From an uncultured Spirochaetaceae bacterium (lineage in GTDB: Bacteria; Spirochaetota; Spirochaetia; Treponematales; Treponemataceae), in NCBI GenBank assembly GCA_902766125.1, contig CACXCG010000041.1, positions 1-48,909 of the forward strand: a DNA stretch of 48,909 nt. The letters are read 5' to 3'. Position numbers and translations under genes: made by a program. Positions 7,154 to 16,620 of the stretch are shown here, one piece after another. Within the stretch, counting starts at the first letter, position 1. Each line of letters starts with the position of its first letter. The notes beneath the pieces were generated by a model, which saw nothing but the letters and a program-made list of their open reading frames with translations, did no database searches and was not told the DNA's origin.

Positions 7154-8044
7154 ATGAAGCACAACACACAAAAATGTACTGCACTCGTTCTTGTAGCAGT
7201 TCTAGGCATCAGTGCAGCCTGTGCGTCTGAAATGACATTTAAATTTGGACAGGAAGCAAAAGTTGTTCCCACTGCATACAAAACAACGACAACCACCACA
7301 ACACACTATACCGCCGGGGATATGTTTACAGAACTGATTATGGATCTGCTTGCGGGACTGTGGATTGTTAATAACATTACCGTCACCTTTGAATCCTACC
7401 CCTATGCACAGGAAGGAAAATATCTTATCTTCGGAGACCTGAACGCAAAGTCAAACTTTGACTCGGCATACACAGGCAGTGACGAAGACAGCAGCGCTTC
7501 ACAAAGTCAGGAAATAAAAAGCAGAGTGTTCCGCTTTGCCGCAGATACAGCAATGTTCTGGATGAACGGATTTAACATTGGAAACGAAACCCGCTTCGAA
7601 GGCTATCTGTTCAAGTTCTTTGGTCCTGTGTTTGAAAACACTCTCTACTGCAAAAATGCTTACCTGTTTGGAGAAACTGGAAACGACGCAGGAAACTTAC
7701 GCTTAGGCGGAGAACTTGCACTGGTTCAGACAAACATGCTTTCTGCAGCCTTTCTTATTCAGTGGGATCACTGGTATGGTTCACTCCAGGCAGACGGTAT
7801 AAACATAGGATTTATTATCCGTTCTTATCCGGTAAGTCCGCTTCTGCTTGAATGGCGTACCTCATGGCACTGTCTTGACGAAAATTACGTCATGTGGGAA
7901 TCAATCCTGGAAGCAGGCGTTATGGTATGGCGTAATCTTGAAGTGTTTGCCTCATGGCGTCACCTGGACGCCACCCAGTATGTAAACTGGATGGATTACA
8001 CAACCTACGACGGCGTCAGTGCAGGCGTGCGCGTCCACTTCTAA
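7154..8044 (+). CDS. Outer-membrane beta-barrel protein, unknown function
   Basis: The 296-residue product has a signal sequence of about 24 residues ending near AACAS, a short Thr-rich tract (residues about 41-50), then alternating hydrophobic and polar strands rich in Trp, Tyr and Phe. It ends with GVSAGVRVHF, where the terminal Phe matches the signal read by the BAM assembly machinery. I infer a treponemal outer-membrane protein but cannot name its role. AGAGAGG lies before the ATG, only 15 bases after the methyltransferase stop, so it is probably transcribed with rubredoxin and the methyltransferase. Confidence 0.7.
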   Translation: MKHNTQKCTALVLVAVLGISAACASEMTFKFGQEAKVVPTAYKTTTTTTTHYTAGDMFTELIMDLLAGLWIVNNITVTFESYPYAQEGKYLIFGDLNAKSNFDSAYTGSDEDSSASQSQEIKSRVFRFAADTAMFWMNGFNIGNETRFEGYLFKFFGPVFENTLYCKNAYLFGETGNDAGNLRLGGELALVQTNMLSAAFLIQWDHWYGSLQADGINIGFIIRSYPVSPLLLEWRTSWHCLDENYVMWESILEAGVMVWRNLEVFASWRHLDATQYVNWMDYTTYDGVSAGVRVHF

Positions 8045-8058
8045 CGCCGTCAGATAAT

Positions 8059-8979
8059 TTACACAACCTTAGAATCCGTTTCGGGATGTGACACATTGTG
8101 AGACAGCCAGCTGTACACAATCTCTGCAACAGACCGGAGCGGTTTTCTTATGTTAAGCCCCATACCGTATGCAAACGCAACGGCAGCCTTTGTTGCCTCG
8201 GGGTTCCACAGCTGAGCATTTTCAATACTCACAAAATCAGCCCGTTCAGATTCAGCAAGTACACGAATATGTTCATTCATTGCATTGACCGTACTGTCTC
8301 CCGTCGGGTTTTCAACAGAAACAAGTGCAATGCGGCATTTTTTGTTTACCGTACGGACTTCATGCAGAAGGTTCCGGTAGTTATCATCAAAGGCTGCTGA
8401 ATTTTCTTTGAATGAAAGTTTATCGTTCTGTCCCAGGTGAATCAGGATTCCTTCAGGGCTAAGCGGAGCAATAGTTTTATTAAACACGGTACAGGCATTT
8501 GCTACCGTAACTGATTTGTCGCTTTTGTTGTACAGGGCAAAGTTAAAGTCAAACTCTTTAGCAAGAGCTTCTACGGGAACAACCGTATCAACTCCGGTTC
8601 CAAACAGAATCACTTCTCCCTGGCGTTCAGCACTTGAACTGCGGTTTGCAAGAAGAGCATCAAAAGAATACGTGTAATTTGTCATAGGTTCCTCCTTTTT
8701 TACTACGGCTTTTGCATCCAGCGCCTTGTTGCGTATGTATACAAATACGTTTGCAAGCACGATGGCAAGATTTATAAAATACACAACCAGTACATAGTTG
8801 AACTGTCCGCTCAGACATTTTGCACTGATTCCTGCAACATAGCCGGTGATTATCAGAATGATAAACGCAAGGCTTGTCCCTTTTGCCGTTCTGGCTTTGT
8901 ACGCTTTAATGACATTCAGCGGCCATGAAAATCCAAAACAGACTAACATTGTCGCTTCAAGCATGTGTGCATATTCCAT
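8059..8979 (-). CDS. PQ-loop (SemiSWEET-like) membrane domain fused to an SGNH-like domain
   Basis: The 306-residue product joins two parts. Residues 1-83 hold three hydrophobic segments with SWPLNVIKAYKAR and GTSLAF, as in SemiSWEET/PQ-loop proteins, small sugar transport units of about 90 residues. After a short charged linker, residues 99-306 resemble an SGNH/GDSL hydrolase: ILFGTGVDT stands where GDS is expected, and LIHLGQND matches the block with the conserved Asn. The block I Ser appears replaced by Gly and no final DxxH is seen, so this domain may not be an active hydrolase. The ATG at 8979 follows GAGG. A second ATG at 8685 has a strong ribosome binding site inside the gene, so the C-terminal part may also be made alone. 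Confidence 0.7.
   Translation of the reverse strand: MEYAHMLEATMLVCFGFSWPLNVIKAYKARTAKGTSLAFIILIITGYVAGISAKCLSGQFNYVLVVYFINLAIVLANVFVYIRNKALDAKAVVKKEEPMTNYTYSFDALLANRSSSAERQGEVILFGTGVDTVVPVEALAKEFDFNFALYNKSDKSVTVANACTVFNKTIAPLSPEGILIHLGQNDKLSFKENSAAFDDNYRNLLHEVRTVNKKCRIALVSVENPTGDSTVNAMNEHIRVLAESERADFVSIENAQLWNPEATKAAVAFAYGMGLNIRKPLRSVAEIVYSWLSHNVSHPETDSKVV
8686..8697 (-). promoter_or_regulatory. Strong internal ribosome binding site at the SGNH-domain boundary
   Basis: AAGGAGG at 8697-8691 lies 5 bases before an in-frame ATG at 8685, exactly at the start of the SGNH-like domain (MTNYTYSF). In the long frame these bases encode Lys-Glu-Glu. Just upstream, TAG and TAA stand in a shifted frame, as if two once-separate genes had been joined. 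Confidence 0.6.
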
Positions 8980-9093
8980 TTTTTTCCTCACTTTGGATAT
9001 TTACTGACTGCATCATATCACTCCAAAAAATATAAACAATTCTTTTGTGCACTTTTTTTACTTTCTAAACTTTCAAAAAGATATTTTTTAGGC

Positions 9094-9105
9094 TATACTG
9101 GCACT
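9094..9105 (+). promoter_or_regulatory. -10 element of the two-component system, leaderless arrangement
   Basis: TATACT at 9094-9099 is followed by six bases and then the ATG at 9106. TTTCAA at 9071-9076 is a weak -35 at 17 bases. No ribosome binding site is present. Confidence 0.6.
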
Positions 9106-10368
9106 ATGAACAGCAGAAAAAACGGCAACTTAAATTCACTCCGCAGGGAAATCCGAAGAACTCAGCTTATACTTATTATTTCTGTTACACTTCTGCTCAG
9201 CATTGGAGGAGCTTTCATAAGCATACGGGCACTTGAAAACGATTTTAGTCAGAGCCTGCAGAACACCGCAGAACTCATTACGCGTCTGTACCGTTTTACA
9301 AACTCGTATTCCGAAGAAGAACTTACTCCATACATGGACAGTGTTGTTCAGGACTTAACCGACGTAGATATTATTTCTATTGTAGATTCAAACCTGAGGC
9401 GAAGATATCACACGCATCACGAACTGATTGGAACGGTTTACGACGGAACCATTCCGGACTTTTCTTCTCATCCCTCAGGCTATTACACAGAAGATGACAA
9501 AGGACCTTCAGGACCACAGCGCAGAACTTATTCTGCAATTTACGCAGACGACGGAACCTACCGCGGTTTTATAATGACCATTCGTCTTAACGAGTCAATG
9601 CAGGCTGTCATTTACCGCATTCTTGCACTTTTTATAATTGTTACCGTGGGAGCTATTACCGTAGAACTTATTATTTCGTTTGTACTGTCAAAAAAAATCA
9701 AAAAAGAATTTCTTGACTTTACCGAAGATTTTGAAGGAACAAAAATTCTTGTTGATTCAATGCGTGCAAACAATCACGACTTTACCAACAAACTGCATGT
9801 CATCCTGGGACTGATACAGATCGGAGAATACGACAAAGCAGTTTCATACATTCAGAACATTACCATCATTCAGCGCGAAACAATCAGCACGGTTATGAAC
9901 GCAATAGACAATCCTTCGTTTGCCGCACTCATTGTAGGAAAAATTGCACGGGCTTCAGAATGTGATGTACGGTTTATTCTTCAGGAACAAAGCCGTTTTG
10001 TTTCAAGCGACATAACCGTTCCCTCAGAAGCACTGGTAACCATAACCGGAAACCTTATAGACAATGCACTCGACGAGATGAACAGGACATCGGTAACTTC
10101 AGGTTTGACAAAGCAGCTTGAATTCGGCGTTTACACAAAACCTGACCAGCTTCTCATAACGGTAAAAGATTCAGGCGGCGGTATACCTGAAGACATACAG
10201 GATAAAATTTTTGACTGCGGATTTTCAACAAAAGGAACAGGTCGGGGAATCGGTCTGTATCACACAAAACAGCTTATAGAAAGCATGGGTGGAACCATCA
10301 GCTTTGAAACAGAAGAAGATAAAGGAACCTGCTTTATGGTAACAATCGGGACAGAAGGAAAAAGATGA
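9106..10368 (+). CDS. Sensor histidine kinase, CitA/DcuS type
   Basis: The 420-residue protein has a first membrane segment at about 20-42, an extracytoplasmic sensor domain at about 43-165, a second segment at about 168-193, and the kinase part. The phospho-acceptor is His224 in ANNHDFTNKLHVILG, the H-box form of the citrate/fumarate sensor kinases. The ATPase domain shows NLIDNALDE (N box), DSGGGIPE (G1) and GTGRGIGLYHTKQ (G2). CitA and DcuS also have a cytoplasmic PAS domain between the second segment and the H box; here only about 30 residues lie there, so that domain is missing. The ligand is unknown, with organic acids only a guess from the family. The 3' end overlaps the regulator gene by ATGA. 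Confidence 0.9.
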   Translation: MNSRKNGNLNSLRREIRRTQLILIISVTLLLSIGGAFISIRALENDFSQSLQNTAELITRLYRFTNSYSEEELTPYMDSVVQDLTDVDIISIVDSNLRRRYHTHHELIGTVYDGTIPDFSSHPSGYYTEDDKGPSGPQRRTYSAIYADDGTYRGFIMTIRLNESMQAVIYRILALFIIVTVGAITVELIISFVLSKKIKKEFLDFTEDFEGTKILVDSMRANNHDFTNKLHVILGLIQIGEYDKAVSYIQNITIIQRETISTVMNAIDNPSFAALIVGKIARASECDVRFILQEQSRFVSSDITVPSEALVTITGNLIDNALDEMNRTSVTSGLTKQLEFGVYTKPDQLLITVKDSGGGIPEDIQDKIFDCGFSTKGTGRGIGLYHTKQLIESMGGTISFETEEDKGTCFMVTIGTEGKR

Positions 10369-11081
10369 AATACACAGTGCTCATAATTGAAGATGATCCC
10401 ATGGTCTCACTCATAAACAGTCAGTATGTTGCAAAACACAAAGACTTTACGGTAAAAGCAACCTGCAGAAACGGAGAAGAAGCACTTGCCTTTCTTGAAG
10501 ACAACACGGTCGATTTAATTTTACTTGATGTCTTTATGCCTGTCATGGACGGAACACAGACACTTATGGCAATCCGCAAAAAAAACATCAACACAGATGT
10601 CATTATGGTAACGGCAGCAAACAACAGCGCCACCATCGAAGAAACCATGCATCTGGGAGTCATAGACTATCTTATAAAACCGTTCACGCTCGAACGCTTT
10701 ATGCTTGCACTGGATAAATTTATTTCAAAACGGACAGTCATGCAACAGAATCAGGTTATGGATCAGAGCTCTGTTGATAAACTGATTCTTTCCGGTCAGC
10801 AAAACTCACCGGCAGTTACGGAACAAAACGAAACACAACGTGCAGCGCAGGAGAACACACGCTTTCCCAAAGGCATTCAGAAGAAAACACTTTCTCTTAT
10901 CGAAGCCTATTTTTCAAAGCACACCGGCTGGAGTACCGCAGACATGATAGCAGAAGAAACCGGCGTTTCCATTGTTACGGTACGCACCTACATGAATTAT
11001 CTGGTAAGCAAAAAGAAAATAACGCAGGAATTAAACTACAACACAGGCGGCAGACCGCGCGTACTGTTTAAGAAAAATTAA
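10365..11081 (+). CDS. Response regulator, CitB/DcuR type
   Basis: The 238-residue regulator is the partner of the kinase that overlaps it by 4 bases. The receiver domain has the acidic pair in IIEDDP, the phosphorylated Asp55 in LLDVFMP, and Lys105 in YLIKPF. A linker at about 130-165 leads to a C-terminal helix-turn-helix at about 190-225 (STADMIAEETGVSIVTVRTY), then GGRPRVLF. This is the plan of regulators that activate transport and metabolism of C4-dicarboxylates or citrate. No such transporter is in the window, so the targets must lie elsewhere. A strong two-way terminator follows. Confidence 0.9.
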   Translation: MKYTVLIIEDDPMVSLINSQYVAKHKDFTVKATCRNGEEALAFLEDNTVDLILLDVFMPVMDGTQTLMAIRKKNINTDVIMVTAANNSATIEETMHLGVIDYLIKPFTLERFMLALDKFISKRTVMQQNQVMDQSSVDKLILSGQQNSPAVTEQNETQRAAQENTRFPKGIQKKTLSLIEAYFSKHTGWSTADMIAEETGVSIVTVRTYMNYLVSKKKITQELNYNTGGRPRVLFKKN

Positions 11082-11089
11082 ACACATAA

Positions 11090-11119
11090 AAAAAACCGCA
11101 TCAGAAGATGCGGTTTTTT
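11090..11119. terminator. Bidirectional terminator between the response regulator and groEL
   Basis: AAAACCGCATC, a 4-base loop AGAA and GATGCGGTTTT form a perfect stem flanked by A and T runs, so it can end both converging transcripts. Confidence 0.9.
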
Positions 11120-11138
11120 GTCAGCAGTAAGACTTACC

Positions 11139-12767
11139 TTAGTAGTCCATTCCCATTCCAGGGGCTGCAGGAGCCGGAGGTGCAGGAGGTTCAGGAATGT
11201 CAGTGATTGCACATTCTGTTGTAAGCAGCATACCTGCAACAGAAGCTGCATTCTGCAGAGCACAACGGGTAACCTTTGCCGGGTCAATAATACCAGCTTC
11301 CATCATGTTAACCCATTCACCGGTAGCAGCGTTGTAGCCTGTTCCCTTCTTTGCGTTCTTTGCTTTGTCTGCAATAACGGCACCGTCAACACCAGCGTTA
11401 TCTGCAATCTGGCGGATCGGTTCTTCAAGAGCACGCTTTACAATCTGGAAACCGACTTTTTCGTCGCCAACCAGACCTGCAGTTTCGGTATCAAGCACTT
11501 TGCTTGCTTCGATGAGTGCAAGTCCGCCACCAGAAACAATTCCTTCTTCCAGAGCAGCGCGGGTTGCAGCAAGAGTATCTTCTACGCGGAATTTCTTTTC
11601 TTTCATTTCGGTTTCGGTAATTGCACCAATGTTGATGACAGCTACGCCACCAGAAAGTTTTGCAAGGCGTTCCTTGAGCTTTTCCTTGTCGTAATCAGAA
11701 GTTGATTTTTCAATCTGATTCTTGATTTCTGCAACACGGTCAGCGATAGTTTTCTTTGCACCGGCACCGTCAACGATTGTTGTGTTTTCTTTGTCGATCT
11801 TAACGCTCTTTGCCTGTCCCAGATCTGAAAGTTCAGTTGTTTCAAGCTTAAGGCCAAGTTCTTCAGTAATAACTTTTCCACCAGTAAGGATTGCAATGTC
11901 CTGCAGCATTTCCTTTCTGCGGTCTCCGAAGCCAGGAGCTTTAACGGCACAGCATTTGAGTGTTCCGCGGATAGAGTTAACAACCAGAGTAGTAAGTGCT
12001 TCACCGTCCATGTCTTCGCAGATAATAACCAACGGACGACCAGACTGAGCAACTTTCTCCAGCAGCGGAAGAATATCTTTCATTGTAGAAATCTTTTTGT
12101 CGTAAATCAGGACATATGCATCGCTGTAGTTAACTTCCATGCGCTCACGGTCAGTTACGAAATATGCATTGATGTAACCGCGGTCAAACTGCATTCCTTC
12201 AACAGTCTTAACGGTGGTATCCATGTTCTTTGATTCTTCAACAGTGATAACACCGTCTTTTCCAACTTTTTCGATAGCTTCTGCAAGGATGTTACCTATT
12301 TCGGGATCGTTGTTTGCACTGATGGTTGCAACATGAGTGATATCTTCATTACCTTTTACAGCGCGTGAATTCTTTTTAACTTCTGCAACTGCAAGGGCAA
12401 CTGCTTTATCAATACCGCGTTTGATTTCAATCGGTGTCATACCTGCGCTTACAGCCTTAAGTCCTTCGCGTACGATTGCATATGCAAGAACAGTTGCGGT
12501 TGTTGTTCCGTCACCGGCAACGTCATTTGTTTTTGATGCAACTTCTTTAACCAGCTGTGCACCCATATTTTCATACGGATCTTTAAGTTCTACTTCTTTT
12601 GCAACGGAAACACCGTCTTTGGTAATGGTGGGAGCACCATACTTTTTGTCAAGCATTACCAGGCGGCCACAGGGTCCCAGTGTAACTTTTACAGCCTGTG
12701 CAATCTGCTCAACACCTGCGAGCATCTTCTTGCGGGCTTCTTCATTGTAAATCAATTGCTTAGCCAT
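11139..12767 (-). CDS. groL: Chaperonin GroEL
   Basis: The 542-residue protein is a standard 60-kDa chaperonin, forming the double-ring folding chamber. It starts [15 protein letters not shown] and holds [26 protein letters not shown] (ATP binding) and [14 protein letters not shown]. The tail is short, ending in Pro/Ala and GMGMDY, rather than a long GGM repeat. No groES lies beside it and no CIRCE element (the HrcA operator) is found in the 122 bases upstream, so heat control, if present, works in another way. The ATG at 12767 is preceded by AGGAG. It stands alone between a terminator and its own promoter. Confidence 0.97.
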   Translation of the reverse strand: MAKQLIYNEEARKKMLAGVEQIAQAVKVTLGPCGRLVMLDKKYGAPTITKDGVSVAKEVELKDPYENMGAQLVKEVASKTNDVAGDGTTTATVLAYAIVREGLKAVSAGMTPIEIKRGIDKAVALAVAEVKKNSRAVKGNEDITHVATISANNDPEIGNILAEAIEKVGKDGVITVEESKNMDTTVKTVEGMQFDRGYINAYFVTDRERMEVNYSDAYVLIYDKKISTMKDILPLLEKVAQSGRPLVIICEDMDGEALTTLVVNSIRGTLKCCAVKAPGFGDRRKEMLQDIAILTGGKVITEELGLKLETTELSDLGQAKSVKIDKENTTIVDGAGAKKTIADRVAEIKNQIEKSTSDYDKEKLKERLAKLSGGVAVINIGAITETEMKEKKFRVEDTLAATRAALEEGIVSGGGLALIEASKVLDTETAGLVGDEKVGFQIVKRALEEPIRQIADNAGVDGAVIADKAKNAKKGTGYNAATGEWVNMMEAGIIDPAKVTRCALQNAASVAGMLLTTECAITDIPEPPAPPAPAAPGMGMDY

Positions 12768-12799
12768 TTTTTCAAAAACTCCTATACATTTAGCTGGAA

Positions 12800-12828
12800 C
12801 TTATACATAAAGATATAAATTTCAGCAA
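12800..12828 (-). promoter_or_regulatory. Promoter of groEL
   Basis: Reading leftward, TTGCTG at 12828-12823, 17 bases and TATAAG at 12805-12800 fit a housekeeping promoter. The expected leader of about 25 bases holds AGGAG. The AT-rich gap 12768-12889 shows no other clear element. Confidence 0.55.
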
Positions 12829-12889
12829 TAATTACTGTGTTCAATATACAAAAAAAATCACAAATCGGCAACAAAAATCATTCAGAACC

Positions 12890-15721
12890 TTACAGTTCCG
12901 GCTCAAGTGTCGCAGCAACATAGTTATCAAGCGGACAATATCTGGTTACCAGAGCCTGCATGTATTCTGACGTAATGGTTTCGGGAACCGTGTCACAGTC
13001 GGTTACAAATGCAACATCCTGCTGCTTTGTCATCTGTGTATACACAAGTTGTCCAAGCCACCAGCTGTTATCCTTAAGAGAAAGCTCTTTATTGCGGCGG
13101 TAGTTTTCACGCAGTTTACCAAGCGTTTCTTCGTCAACGCCAGACGTCTGCAGCTGCCTTATAACCGCAAAGGTTTCGTCTATCAGTTCCTGTTCACGGC
13201 CGGGTTCACAGCCAAAGCTTATGTGCACGTTTGCCTGACGCGGAGATTTGACTGTCTGCATGCTGGTAATCCAGGTGTCAACGCCAACACCGTAAGTACC
13301 GCCCTTGTCTTCGCGAAGTGATTCACGCAGTTTTATTTCCAGAAGTGATGCAAGCGAATCAATCAGCTCATCATCAAGCCACACCTGCTGTGCATCTGAA
13401 GCAGCAGCAAGTTCCGTACCGAATGCAATGTACACTGTACTCTGTTCATCAAGTCCGCGGTTTACCACAGAAGTTTTTATGCCTTCAGGGAAAGCAGTTT
13501 CTTTCCATACAGGCTGTTCTGCACTGCTTACTGTCACCGGAAGATTTCCCAGATAGTACTGGCACAGCTTAAGCAGTTTACGTTCGTTAAAATCACCGAC
13601 AAACATAAACGTAAAATCTGAAGCATTACTAAAACGCTCTCTGTACATACACTCAGCTTTTGACCGGTCAATCTGAGAAACATATTCCGGAGTAATCGGT
13701 GCATGACGAATATCATCTCCATAAATAAGAGAAATCAGTTCATCGCCAAATGCATTATCCGGATCTGCATCGTGAGTATCTGCCATTGTTTTGTAGCTTG
13801 AATAGACACGCTCCCATCCGTCATCGGTAAAATCAGGTTCAACAAAGAATGCACTTAAAGACTGAAGCAGTTCTTCGGCATCAGAAGTTGCAGACCATCC
13901 GTACATATACTCATCATAATCGTCTATATTGAAACTGAGGTTTACATTGTATGCCGACAGAATTTTACCGATATCAGTAGAAGAAATTCCGTTTGCACCA
14001 GATGAAGAAACATACTCTGACGCAGCACTTGCAGAAGGAACATCCTCATCAGCAACAAGAGAAAGACCACCCGCAGAACCTGCATAGAACAAAAATTCAT
14101 TATCAACAAATTTTGTCTTCTTAAAGATAATACGGATATAATTTTCAAGCACATACTCTGTCGCACCCAAATCAGAAAGTTTGTATTTGCGGTCAACGCG
14201 AACTTTTGTTTCAGGGCGTTCATACAGCTGTTCAGCAAGCTGAGTATTTTGTTTTGCTTCAAGCGCAACCGGACTCTGATAAGTACGCCAGGTTTCATAC
14301 AGCTGTTCTTTTGAAGGAACATCTTCTGAATCTTCGGGAGCAAGGGCAAGCAAAAGCGTTCCGCGGTCAGCAAACAGATTCTGTGCAGCATAGTTTACTT
14401 CTTCCAGTCTGACCAGTTTTACACACTTTGTCATGATTTTATAATAATCTTCATACGACAGATCCGGTTCTCCGCTTACAATCTGATCAACAATCTGTGA
14501 CGCATGAGATGCAGAAGAAACATGTGCACGGTTTGCATAGGTCTGCTTTACATTGCTCAGTACTGCCTGACATTCCAGTTCCAGTTCTTCTTCCGTAATG
14601 CCGTGTGCACACAGACGGTCATATTCGTCCAGCAGCATCTTAAGTGATGCGTCAAACATATTCTGCTTAGGAACAAATGCAAGTGCTTTGAACGAAACAT
14701 TCTGTGCATACGAGTCGGTAAAACAGGCAGCATCAAGCCACGGAGAATCGGCAGAGGCAGTAATATCACCAAGTCGTTCATTCAGAATATCCTCTGCAAA
14801 ACTGATAACCAGCTGATGAAGCATATCACCTTCATCAAGACATTTTTCATTATGAACAGGTTCAAGAATTTCTACCAGCGGATACGGCTGTTCTTTATCG
14901 CGCAGAATTTCTATACTCTTCTGAGAATGAGACGGAATAGCATATTCAGGGCGTTCAATACGTTCTTCTGAAGCGGGAACATCAGCCATTACATCCTTAA
15001 CTGCCTGTACCAGCGTTTTAACATCTGCATCACCGACAAGCACGACAGACATAAGTTCGGGACGATACCATGACTTGTAAAAATCAACAACGCGTTCACG
15101 GCTTACATTCTGAACTACATCCATACTTCCAATGGGAAGCCGTTCTGCATAGCGAGAATCTTTGAGCAAAAGCGGAACCATGACATCGCTGATTCGGCCA
15201 CTCAAGCCTCTTCCCAGACGCCATTCTTCGGTTACGACACCGCGTTCTTTATCAAGCTCTTCCTGCTCAAAAGAAATTGCACATGCCCAGTCACGCAGCA
15301 CCAGCATTCCTGTTTTAAGCATTTCCGGATCATCTGCGGGAACTTCAAGCATGTACACGGTTTCATCAAAACTGGTATATGCATTTACTTCGGGACCAAA
15401 GTTCATTCCGATTGATTCAAAATAATGCACCAGCGCATTCTGTTCAAAATGTTCTGAACCGTTAAATGCCATGTGTTCTACCAGGTGAGCAACACCTTTC
15501 TGATCTTCTTCTTCCATGTTGGAACCAGCACGAACCACAAGCCGGAGCATAATGCGGTTTTCCGGTTCTGCGTTCTGCATGACATAATAGCTCATTCCGT
15601 TGTCAAGCGTACCGCTTTTTATAGTCGGATTAGATTTGAGTTTTTTTTGTTCACAGCCTGCAAACAGAACAAGCGCTGCAATAACAAAAACTACAGCTTT
15701 TCTGAAAGATTTAAAATTCAT
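12890..15721 (-). CDS. M16 family zinc peptidase, lipoprotein
   Basis: The 943-residue protein has a lipoprotein signal ending at LFAGC (Cys23), so it should be anchored at the membrane facing the periplasm. The N-terminal M16 domain has the inverted zinc motif HxxEH at His79, Glu82 and His83 (HLVEHMAFNG), with the third metal ligand expected in the VTEEWRLGRG region. The length fits a PqqL-like protein with four M16 domains: the second half starts near residue 500 and lacks the zinc motif. Such enzymes degrade unfolded peptides in a closed chamber. Its ATG lies 6 bases after the tyrA stop, and GTGAGG serves as its ribosome binding site, so it is probably expressed with aroF-tyrA although the function is not clearly related. 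Confidence 0.9.
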   Translation of the reverse strand: MNFKSFRKAVVFVIAALVLFAGCEQKKLKSNPTIKSGTLDNGMSYYVMQNAEPENRIMLRLVVRAGSNMEEEDQKGVAHLVEHMAFNGSEHFEQNALVHYFESIGMNFGPEVNAYTSFDETVYMLEVPADDPEMLKTGMLVLRDWACAISFEQEELDKERGVVTEEWRLGRGLSGRISDVMVPLLLKDSRYAERLPIGSMDVVQNVSRERVVDFYKSWYRPELMSVVLVGDADVKTLVQAVKDVMADVPASEERIERPEYAIPSHSQKSIEILRDKEQPYPLVEILEPVHNEKCLDEGDMLHQLVISFAEDILNERLGDITASADSPWLDAACFTDSYAQNVSFKALAFVPKQNMFDASLKMLLDEYDRLCAHGITEEELELECQAVLSNVKQTYANRAHVSSASHASQIVDQIVSGEPDLSYEDYYKIMTKCVKLVRLEEVNYAAQNLFADRGTLLLALAPEDSEDVPSKEQLYETWRTYQSPVALEAKQNTQLAEQLYERPETKVRVDRKYKLSDLGATEYVLENYIRIIFKKTKFVDNEFLFYAGSAGGLSLVADEDVPSASAASEYVSSSGANGISSTDIGKILSAYNVNLSFNIDDYDEYMYGWSATSDAEELLQSLSAFFVEPDFTDDGWERVYSSYKTMADTHDADPDNAFGDELISLIYGDDIRHAPITPEYVSQIDRSKAECMYRERFSNASDFTFMFVGDFNERKLLKLCQYYLGNLPVTVSSAEQPVWKETAFPEGIKTSVVNRGLDEQSTVYIAFGTELAAASDAQQVWLDDELIDSLASLLEIKLRESLREDKGGTYGVGVDTWITSMQTVKSPRQANVHISFGCEPGREQELIDETFAVIRQLQTSGVDEETLGKLRENYRRNKELSLKDNSWWLGQLVYTQMTKQQDVAFVTDCDTVPETITSEYMQALVTRYCPLDNYVAATLEPEL

Positions 15722-15727
15722 ATTGTG

Positions 15728-16609
15728 TTACCTCACTGACATTTGTGTACGCTTTGAACGAACCTGCTCTAAATAAGCAGTAAGTCCGGAAGCGTCTTCT
15801 TTTTCTATCAGAGTACGTAAATCTGAAAGCGACTTTTCAAACGTCTGTATATGCGACAAAAGTTCTGTCTTGTTTGCAAGAAACAGTTCTGTCCACAACG
15901 GAGCGTTAATCAGTGCAATGCGGGTAAGGTCTTCAAAACTTCCGCCGCCGAATGCAGTTACCTGTGTATCTTCTGCACTCTGCACCAGCGCTGATGCAAT
16001 GACATGACACAGTTGAGATGTAAATGCAATTTTGTGATCGTGTACGCGTGCATCTGCAGTAACGATGCGGGTAAAGCCAAGTTCTGCAATAAGCTGTTTG
16101 AACAGTTCTACATTCTGCGTTTTATTCTGAGCGAGCGGCATTAAAATGTAGTTGTGATCTTTGAAGATTAAGCCTGAAGAAGCAGCGTATCCTTCGCGTT
16201 CACTTCCTGCCATGGGGTGACCGGGAATAAAGTCAACATCAGGACGAAGGATATCATCAAGATGATTAAACAGTTCCGCCTTAACTCCGCTGATGTCCGT
16301 TACGATTGCACCTGATTTAAATGCTGCTTTATGCTGCATCAAAAAATCAACGGTTGCCTTTGGATACAGACACACATACACAAAGTCACATTCAGAAAGC
16401 ATTGCATCTGCACTGTCAGGTAAAAATGCTGCATCGATTATATGCTGACGCTGTGCAAGTTCCAGAGACGCTTTGTTTACATCGCAGCCTAACACACGGC
16501 CCTTTGCACCGGCAGAACCAAGTACACGCTCACGGATAGCCTTAGCAAGAGAACCGCCCATAAGCCCCATACCGACAATTCCGTATGTCATGTCACACAG
16601 TTTTTTCAT
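15728..16609 (-). CDS. tyrA: Prephenate dehydrogenase
   Basis: The 293-residue enzyme makes 4-hydroxyphenylpyruvate from prephenate using NAD(P), a step toward tyrosine. The nucleotide-binding start YGIVGMGLMGGSLAKAIRE (from about residue 9) has the GxGxxG loop. The catalytic domain shows the conserved IPGHPMAGSE, and HDHKIAFTSQLCHVIA later, matching the TyrA pattern with the catalytic His in GHPMAGSE. No chorismate mutase or ACT domain is fused. The gene follows aroF by 11 bases with GGAG in the gap, so the two form an aromatic amino-acid unit. Confidence 0.93.
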   Translation of the reverse strand: MKKLCDMTYGIVGMGLMGGSLAKAIRERVLGSAGAKGRVLGCDVNKASLELAQRQHIIDAAFLPDSADAMLSECDFVYVCLYPKATVDFLMQHKAAFKSGAIVTDISGVKAELFNHLDDILRPDVDFIPGHPMAGSEREGYAASSGLIFKDHNYILMPLAQNKTQNVELFKQLIAELGFTRIVTADARVHDHKIAFTSQLCHVIASALVQSAEDTQVTAFGGGSFEDLTRIALINAPLWTELFLANKTELLSHIQTFEKSLSDLRTLIEKEDASGLTAYLEQVRSKRTQMSVR

Positions 16610-16620
16610 TGTACACTCCG

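Noticed and set aside
11139..12767. Long open frames opposite groEL and inside other conserved genes
   Set aside because: They are codon-bias shadows of well-supported genes and have no ribosome binding sites or recognisable domains.
12768..12889. Possible CIRCE heat-shock operator before groEL, from partly symmetric TTATA...TATAA bases
   Set aside because: The arms are short and AT-only and do not match TTAGCACTC/GAGTGCTAA.
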